DNA of 64,000 nucleotides from CAYJLF01 sp964371055. Lineage in GTDB: Bacteria > Eisenbacteria > RBG-16-71-46 > CAIMUX01. The DNA lies in NCBI GenBank assembly GCA_964371055.1, contig CAYJLF010000013.1, positions 101,216-165,215 of the forward strand, read 5' to 3'. The stretch's first letter is position 1; the number at the start of each line of letters is the position of its first letter. The notes beneath the pieces were generated by a model that saw only the letters and a list, made by a program, of their open reading frames with translations, ran no database searches and had not been told where the DNA came from. The position numbers and the translations under genes are program-made. This document shows, piece after piece, positions 48,401 through 54,600 of the stretch.

Positions 48401-49123
48401 TCCGCCCTGAGCCTGTCGCTGAACCAGCGCTTCCACGCCAAGTGGGGGCGAGGCGAGAAGACGGTGAAAAAGGAAAACCTCATCACCTGGAACACCGGGA
48501 CCTCCTACGACTTCCTGGCCAAACGGGTGACGGGCACGGCTCGGACCCGCCACTTCTCCACCGTCAGCACCTCGATCGGCTTCCGCCCCTTCAGCAGCCT
48601 GGAGAGCTCCGCCTCCGCCTCCTACGACCCCTACGACTGGGACCGGTTGAGCCTCTCGGTGCAGACCACGGCCCGCATCCAACCGAGCCTGTTCGGGGGC
48701 GGAGCTCCCGACTCCGCCCGGGCGCCCGGCCTGGAATACGGCAACTTCGGCGAGGCCGGCCTCCGGGGCTCCGGGCTCGGCGGGCGCACCGGGACGGCGG
48801 TCGGCGCCGGGACATCGACCGCGGCGAGCTGGAATCTCTCGGTGAGCCACTCCTTTGCGCGGCGCAAGGGGAGCAAGATCGCGACGAACTCCCTCAATCT
48901 CGGCCTCGGCCTCGGGCTCACTCCGAAGTGGCGCGGCAGCGGAAGCATCTATGTCGACCTGCGCGAGCGAGACGTCGTCTCCCACTCCTTTACGCTGCAG
49001 CGCGACCTCCACTGCTGGGATCTGCGGTTCGAGCACCGGACCAGCGGGGACCGGGCCGAGTATTTCTTCCGGATCAACGTCAAGGATCTGCCGGACGTGC
49101 AGTATCACCGCGAGAGCCGCTGA
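45494..49123 (+). CDS. lptD: LPS assembly outer-membrane protein LptD (OstA-like)
   Basis: 1,209 residues. The N-terminal signal peptide includes A-L-T-M-A-V-F-L-L-L-G-P-L-A and ends near A-R-G-Q. An OstA/LptA-like beta-jellyroll region with many short repeats (about 50-400) is followed by a Pro-rich linker. The C-terminal half (about 560-1209) is rich in alternating aromatic/small residues and ends D-L-P-D-V-Q-Y-H-R, like an LptD barrel. It would insert LPS at the cell surface. The length exceeds that of proteobacterial LptD (about 780), as is common outside Proteobacteria. It begins 1 base after the ROK stop, so it may share its transcript. Confidence 0.85.
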   Translation: MRPEMRTGRPARALTMAVFLLLGPLAAPARGQESGIAPEPWIIEGEALDGSRQGGTDLTAPVILHGGLRAVAERGRLSPDRDVATLYGSVEISDTARTITAREGLYRRSSRLLDLVGDVRGRGPEGILECNDLTWDRLAGHLVLRGDPRVSEPTRILWADRIEYDTNRREGLALGQVRVLMMPDSTWAYGERSEYAMDSGRSLLTGEPRLESPGVEGEPRLIVLADTLLIDESTRAGEARGHVRIERGLLRARSDRALFRLAEDRIILSGHPVTWDADGEIRADSMTVRLRRREADQLRAWGNVRVRYEPRDKPGERNLVMGDTLVAALNGGAVRDLEVRGSAVSLYLPALGDARQGSGRNLAQASLIRVQVERGEANLVDLIGNATGSYRYPSDSAQRGLREPALLDSIVPAWMQETFSAGGGDTPPAEPPALPPPLAAMLERRLLVPPDSLASPLDRYFDEQVDYQGDTIRFYVPEDRIRILGRGVLEYRQSKLEAARVDYEADRRLVTALGQPRLSDQSSTVTGTKMTYRTDEREGIVYLGRTEFDGGRYLGREVKKLSGDELLVRGGDYTTCEADSAPHFHFHAPRMKLILKDKAVARPVILYLRRIPVLALPFYIFPLQKGRRSGVMMPDLELGISRSAGRFVRNFGYYWAISDYMDARSWIDYYDDGPRIYYNGIYRYRIRYLLDGDFQGSWLRESNRDSGGESRGWSVRGTHAQTLPGGATLGVRADFTSSRTFRGDQDFGAGIDDRLNRRLKSSVELRRSWSRVSSNLALSRLEYLDETTGAGVKVQYDGPSADFTINTGALGRAPDASGRGGRLPGLSTVYFGTGFRFRSVSTRRFDRTSESNQAIQETFSLSDNRKLGPYLRISPSLSASWAAFAEDARGRRNRGGASWSGSVSTGSTLYGNLLVRPGPLTGLRHVVEPSASWSYAPELRSLTYHDTTTGTRRSQFPSVGGIGLSGSKRSALSLSLNQRFHAKWGRGEKTVKKENLITWNTGTSYDFLAKRVTGTARTRHFSTVSTSIGFRPFSSLESSASASYDPYDWDRLSLSVQTTARIQPSLFGGGAPDSARAPGLEYGNFGEAGLRGSGLGGRTGTAVGAGTSTAASWNLSVSHSFARRKGSKIATNSLNLGLGLGLTPKWRGSGSIYVDLRERDVVSHSFTLQRDLHCWDLRFEHRTSGDRAEYFFRINVKDLPDVQYHRESR

Positions 49124-49291
49124 GGCCCCGTCGGAGCGCTGGGGAGCTTCGCCCCGCCCCCCGCGGGCCGGCGCGGCGTGACGGAGACCTCGGGCCGGAA
49201 CCGGCTGACCCGACGCGGGTTCAGGACAGGGCGGTCCGACCGCCGCGCCCTGGCCGTCGAGGCGCCGGCGCCCTTCCTTCAAGGTGCCGTC

Positions 49292-49320
49292 TGGACCGTC
49301 CGAAACGGTAGTGGTAGAGT
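49292..49320 (+). promoter_or_regulatory. Predicted promoter of the selenoprotein candidate
   Basis: TGGACC at 49292-49297, a 17-base spacer and TAGAGT at 49315-49320. The spacer region holds an inverted repeat ACCGT-N5-ACGGT (49295-49309). It lies 67 bases before the ATG. Confidence 0.5.
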
Positions 49321-49386
49321 TTTCCCCACGTCCCGTCGGTCACGGCGGGGGTGTTCCCAGGACCCTTCTCAGGGAGTTGTCCGATC

Positions 49387-50763
49387 ATGAGTTTCGTACG
49401 TTACTTCGGGCTCGCGACCCTCGCCGGCCTCCTGGTGCTCCTCGAGGGGTGCGCCGCCATGACGGGGAGCGGGCGCCGGATCACCAACGCCGATGTCACT
49501 CTCGTCTCGTACGGATCGATGCAGGGCGAACTCGCCCCCTGTGGGTGACACTCGAGCCGCAAGGGCGGCCTGGCCCGTCGGGCCAGCATCATCGATTCGC
49601 TCCGGGCGGAAGAGCGTCCGTTCCTCCACCTCGATCTCGGCGACTTCGCCAAGATCGACGAGGTGAGCGGGGCGTATGAGACCACGATCGCCTGGGAGAT
49701 CTTCGAAAAGATGAGCGTGCATGCGGTCTCGCCGGGGCCGCGGGAGCTCACGCTCTGGAAGACGTTCCGGGAACTGAAGGGCCGCGGCACGATCCCCGTG
49801 GTCAACGCCAATATCACCGTCAAGGAGAACGGGACGGAAAAGCCTCTGGGCGAGCCGTTCCGCATCTTCGACGTCAACGGGGTCAAACTGGCGGTCTTCT
49901 CCCTGATGGGAGGCTCGGAACTCGCGAGCGTCCGTGCCCCGGAAGGGGTTGAGTTCGGATTCCGCGATCCGACGGAGACAGCGGCGGAGCTGGTGCCGCG
50001 TCTGGCCGGCCAGGCGGATGTCGTCGTGCTGATGTCGCAGCTCTCGACAGCCGACACCGACCGGCTGATCCAGACCGTACCGGGCGTCGACGTCGCGCTC
50101 TACGGGCAGCGCGCGGGCTGGGACCCGAACGCCTCGCTCAAGGGAAAGACCATCTGCAGTCAGACCAGCACCCGCGGGCAGTACCATGGCGAACTCGTTC
50201 TGATCGTCAATCCGGACGGAGAGGTTGTGGATCACGGCTCGCTGAACCGTCCGCTCGAGTCCGACGTGGCCGAGCAGCAGGATGTCCTTCGCGTGGTGAC
50301 CGAGACCGCCGAGACGGTCAAGAAGATGCGGGAGGATGCGCGCAAGGCGAGGGAAGCCGAGGTCCAGAAGAAGTTGACCGGCGAGCGCTACCTCGGAGAC
50401 GAGAACTGCCGCCGCTGCCACACCGAGCAGTACCGGCAGTGGGAGTCGAGTCCGCACGCGCATGCGTTCGCGTCGCTGGAGAAGCCGCTGCCCGGCAAGC
50501 CGCTCGAAGCGGCGTGCGTCTCGTGCCATGCGACCGGCTACGGTAACGGAGGGTTCGTCCCGCACTCCCTCAACCCCGCGGCGCGACCGCAGGGGCAGCC
50601 GGATCTGGCCGGCGTGCAGTGCGAGGCCTGTCACGGCCAGGGGACGATGCACCAGCGAACGGGCAAGGTCGAGGTGGCCGAGGCCGTTTGCCGCGGCTGC
50701 CACACGCCGGAGTGGTCCCCGAACTTCGACTACCGGCAGGCGCTCGCGCTCGTCCGGCACTAG
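49387..50763 (+). CDS. Tetraheme c-type cytochrome / metallophosphatase-like lipoprotein, with in-frame TGA (probable selenocysteine)
   Basis: 458 residues if TGA 49546 (codon 54) is read as selenocysteine. The ATG at 49387 has CAGGGAG upstream and gives a lipoprotein signal peptide with lipobox L-E-G-C. An UshA/5'-nucleotidase-like domain follows (V-T-L-V-S-Y-G-S-M-Q-G-E-L-A-P-C-G, then G-G-L-A-R-R). Four CxxCH haem sites are at C341-H345, C377-H381, C412-H416 and C435-H439. In the related proteins I recall, C-G-C occupies the place where C-G-TGA stands here. The frame stays open from TGA to the stop at 50761-50763. Residues just after the TGA keep the family motif K-G-G-L-A-R-R, so a random nonsense change is unlikely. 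A base error or pseudogene cannot be fully excluded. It is probably periplasmic and redox-active. Confidence 0.8.
49546..49587 (+). promoter_or_regulatory. SECIS-like hairpin after the in-frame TGA
   Basis: The in-frame TGA (49546-49548) is followed by a 7-bp perfect stem, CTGGCCC (49570-49576) with GGGCCAG (49580-49586). The loop is GTC, or CGTCG if the last C-G pair opens, with GU in it. The apical loop is about 29 bases past the TGA, within the range known for bacterial SECIS elements, where a GU in the loop is needed by SelB. The hairpin is coding sequence too. Confidence 0.6.
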
Positions 50764-50826
50764 CCGGCTTCCCCCGCGGTTCGCCCCTCCGGGCGAGTTG
50801 GGATGACGTCCGGGGAGAGTCTCCCC

Positions 50827-50855
50827 TTGGCCCGGCGGCGACTATCCTTTACACT
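50827..50855 (+). promoter_or_regulatory. Predicted upstream promoter of the HEPN-like gene
   Basis: TTGGCC at 50827-50832, a 17-base spacer and TACACT at 50850-50855. Confidence 0.45.
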
Positions 50856-50883
50856 GAGGGGGTGATCGGGGTTTTCCTTAGGG

Positions 50884-50912
50884 TTGCTTGGGGTTCGACA
50901 GACCCCTATACT
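50884..50912 (+). promoter_or_regulatory. Predicted proximal promoter of the HEPN-like gene
   Basis: TTGCTT at 50884-50889, a 17-base spacer and TATACT at 50907-50912, the best -10 box seen in the window. Start would be near 50919, 31 bases before the TTG start. Confidence 0.5.
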
Positions 50913-50949
50913 GCCTCGGTCTCGGGGCGGGCCATGGGGGAGGGCGGTC

Positions 50950-51429
50950 TTGGATGCATTTGACAGCTGTCTGAGGAACGGGCGCCTCAAACGCGTTGAT
51001 CCGGATCCCGCAAAAGAAGAGAAGGAAGTCCTTCCAGCGATTCAAGAACTGAAACGGGCACGCGAGTCGTTTGCCGACGGCAATTACGAGGAGAGTGTCG
51101 TTCAGGCGTACTTCAGCATGAGCCGGATCTTCCGGGTCCTTCTGCTTCGGTCCGGCTATCGCGACACGAATCTTTACAGCCTCCTTGCCGGAGTGGATCG
51201 CCTCTTCGTGGAGCCGGGGCAGATGGAGCGCCACCTCCTTGAGATACTGAAACTCGCCAAGGACCAGAAGGACCTGGTCCAAGAGGGCGCGCGCTGCGGT
51301 CGCAAGGAGACGCGCCTGATTCTGGCGGGGGCCGAGGAGGCGATGGAGACCGCACGGGAGGTGCTGGAGCTCGGGGAGATCCCGGAGCTGGATGCTGCTC
51401 CCGATGATGAGGAACAGGACGAGGCGTAA
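50950..51429 (+). CDS. HEPN-like helical protein
   Basis: 159 residues from a TTG at 50950 with GGGGGAGGG just upstream (50937-50945). A mostly helical protein with A-I-Q-E-L-K-R-A-R-E-S-F-A-D-G-N-Y-E, Y-F-S-M-S-R-I-F-R-V-L-L-L and G-Y-R-D-T-N-L-Y-S-L, the pattern of a HEPN/UPF0332 domain. The R-x4-6-H ribonuclease motif of active toxins is not obvious. No paired MNT nucleotidyltransferase antitoxin lies beside it, so a toxin role is not supported. The C-terminus is very acidic. Two promoters and no operon partners suggest it is expressed alone, with the large gene next. Confidence 0.6.
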   Translation: MDAFDSCLRNGRLKRVDPDPAKEEKEVLPAIQELKRARESFADGNYEESVVQAYFSMSRIFRVLLLRSGYRDTNLYSLLAGVDRLFVEPGQMERHLLEILKLAKDQKDLVQEGARCGRKETRLILAGAEEAMETAREVLELGEIPELDAAPDDEEQDEA

Positions 51430-51645
51430 GACGCGTGGTGAACGGGCCGCCGCCGGGACTGCGGAGGCCGCGGGAGTGGGATCGTGAACGACGGCCGCGA
51501 GGAGTCGGTCGCGCGCGGAGGGATCCTGGCGGGACCGGGGTTCCGCGACGTCGGACCCGGCACGGCTGGGGCGGAGCGCCGGCGGATGCAACGTATCGGT
51601 GCGAGGCGGCCTCGGAGCGCGGGGGATTTGCGTCTCGCCTCGAGG

Positions 51646-54600
51646 ATGAGGTTTCTGTTCGGCGCCGGCCCTGAGGTCTCGCGCGTCGTCGCTTTTTTTG
51701 CCGGCCTCGTCTGCCTCGCCCTGTCGGTCGCTGTCCCTCGCACGCTGGCTTCCGTCCCGGCGGTACGCCAGGTCCTGGTCGTCGATTCCGAGGCCGATGT
51801 CTTCGGCGATGGCGACGCGCGCGGCGCGGTGATCATTCTCGGCTATGACACTCCGACGTTGCGGATCGCTACCAACGGAGTCGGCTTCAAGGATCCCGTC
51901 TCGGTCGTCAGTGCTCCCGATCGGCTCCTCTTCGTGGCCGACGCTAGTGCCGACCCCTTCGACCTCGGGAGTAACCTCGGGGCGGTCTGGCGGGCGGATC
52001 CATCCCTCAACACCGTCGCGCCGCCGCGGATCGCCGGGGCGAGTTCCCTTTTTCGCCGGCTCGCCGATGTGGTGCAAGAGCCGGAAGGAACGCTGCTGGT
52101 CCTCGACCGGGATGCGGATCCGGCGGGGTGGGGCTTCCGCAACGGTGCCCTCTTCCGCGTCGATCCGACCAGCAACAACGTGGAGGTCCTGGCCGCCCCT
52201 TCAGTCTTCGACGAGCCGCGGGGCCTGACCTTCGACCGCGACGGGACCGTCCTGGTGGTCGATCCGCTCGCCGATCCTCTCTCGCTCCCGAACGCGGCTG
52301 GCGCGATCTTCCGCATTCACCCCCGCACCGGCGCGACCACCTTGCTGCGGGCCCTGACCTCTCCGACCTTCGCCTATCCCGTCGCGCTGGCCGTGATCGA
52401 TCACGGGCCGTGGGAAGGCGACTACCTGCTGGTCGACAAGGATGCCGATCCGCGGCAGCGGGGAACGCGTCCCGGCGCCGTCTATCGATTGCCGCGGGAC
52501 GGCGGTCCCCCGGTCTTCTTCTCTGACTCGCCGCTCTTCGACGAACCGATCGATATCCTGGTCGGGGTGCGCGAGGATGTCCTGGTGCTCGAACAGAGCG
52601 CCGGGTTTCCCACTTACCCGCTCGGCCGGGGCGGAGTTTTCCGCTTCCGCCTGGCCGACGGACTCGAGATGGGACAGCCCTGGGGATCGAACACCTTTCG
52701 CCGGCCCGAGGGGTTCATCCAGCTGGCGAGCGGCGAACTCGACTCCTCGCTCGTGGCCTGGCAGGACGAGTCGCCCGGCTTCACGACGGCCGGCGATCTT
52801 TTCACCGTGCGGGCCCGGCTGCGGAACACCGGGACTGCCGACGCCCCGAGCGTCTCTCTGGCGGACACCGTGCGCGCCCCCTTCCACTACATCGCCGGGT
52901 CGGACTCGTTCGGTCTGGGCCGGGGCGGCTACAATCCCACGATGCGTGAGTTCGTCTGGAACGGGAGTCTCGACCAGGGTGACTCGACCACGGTCCGGTT
53001 CCGCGTCCGGCTGGGCGAGGATGCCGCTCCGGGCACACGCTACACCCAGCAACTGACCCTCCGCGTGGATCGGGCCCCCAGCGTGTTCCGCCGCCCCATC
53101 ACCCCCTGGCGCGACTTCGTGCCCGGGGTCAGCGCGTTCGCCGACGTCGTGCCGACGCCCAACGGGGAGCAGGGGCTTCTCTATCTCATCGGAGCGGACT
53201 CGCTGAACCCGGCCGCGCTCTGGCAGGGAGATCCCCTCGACCGTCCCTCCGATCTCGTCTTTCTCGATGACGGCCGACTGGTGGCGCTCGACCCGTCGAG
53301 CCCGGAGGGAGAGCTCGGGGCGATCATCCTCTACAGCACCTTCTACTCCGACACGGTGAGAGTGGGGCTGCGGCTGACGCGCGCGGATGGATTCGTCAGT
53401 CCGGCCGGCCTGGGACTGGGGCGGGACGGGAGTCTCCTGCTGATCGACCGCAATGCCAACCCATCCGGATGGAGCTACACGCCCAACCCGGCGATCGGCG
53501 ACACCGGTCCCGGCGCCGTTTTCCGGATCAATCCGGATGACTGGTCCGTGGAAGTCGTGGCGGCCGAGGCTCTCTGGCGAGAGCCGGTCGATGCCCTGGT
53601 CGATCGAACCGGCGCAATCGTGGTCCTGGACTATGAGGGGGGTGACTCGAGGCAAGGTTCTGTCTGGGAGGTGCGTCCCGGACTGGCCCCGATCGAGTTC
53701 ATCCTGGACAGCCGGTTCTTCCGCGATCCGGCCGGCATGGCCTGCAACATCACCAATGATCTCTTCATCTGCGATCCGGCGTTCGGAGGCGGCCTCAATC
53801 CGAACGGTGGGGCGGTCTTCCGGCTTCGTCGCGGGACCGCCTCCGGACTCTCCGTGGCGACGGCCGACTCGCGACTGATCCGGCCCTCCGATTGCGCTGT
53901 CGGACCCGACGGGACGGTCCTGATCACCGACCGGGAGGCGAATCCGCACGCGCTACCGCCGGGAGATCGGGGGGCGGTCTTCCGGCTCAATCCCGCCAAC
54001 GGGCGGCTGGAAGTCGAGGCGGCGACCGCTTACCTGAGGCAGCCCGATGGGGCGGTGGTGCTGGGGTACGTCGACCTGCAGGGGAGCCGGTTACAGGCGA
54101 CGACGCCCAGCGGGGGCAATCCGACCATCGGCGACACACTTCGTTTCGACCTCGCGGTGGTCAATCGCGGGACGCGCGCCGCCCCTCACGCCACGGCCAC
54201 TCTCACGTTCACCGAGAGCCTTCAGATGGTCGTACTGGATCCGCCGCCGGACGGAATCTCCTTCGACCCTCAGAATGCGAGGGTCGCGTGGACCGGACGG
54301 GTGGCCGGGGGAGATACCGTCGCCGTGGCGGTGCGGGCGACGGTGCGGTCGGGCGTCTCCTATGGCGCCGCGGTCGGCGCTGAAGCGCAGGTCAACGGCG
54401 GTCCCGGGCCGGTGATGCTGACCGCGACGAGGACCGTGCGCGCCCCCTTCGTCCCGAACGAAGTGCTCCTCGCTGATCTGGCGGCCGATCCGAATCGCCT
54501 CGGCGTTCCCTACGGAGCGATCTACCACCTCGGTGAGGAGGGAGGCGAGCCGGTTCGGCTGGTCTATAGCAACCTCGCGCTGCGGCGCGTCAGCGCGCTG

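Noticed and set aside
45311..49282. Very long open frame (1,323 codons) on the minus strand opposite lptD; others opposite the C25 protease, AspS and the repeat protein
   Set aside because: GC-rich codon third positions leave antisense frames open. Their predicted proteins are Arg/Pro/Gly-rich without domains, while the plus frames have clear ones.
49351..49548. A separate 66-codon gene ending at the TGA
   Set aside because: The same frame continues without another stop for over 400 codons with family motifs on both sides, so one gene is the better reading.
50950..51429. HEPN-MNT toxin-antitoxin pair
   Set aside because: No nucleotidyltransferase gene is beside it and the catalytic HEPN motif is not evident.
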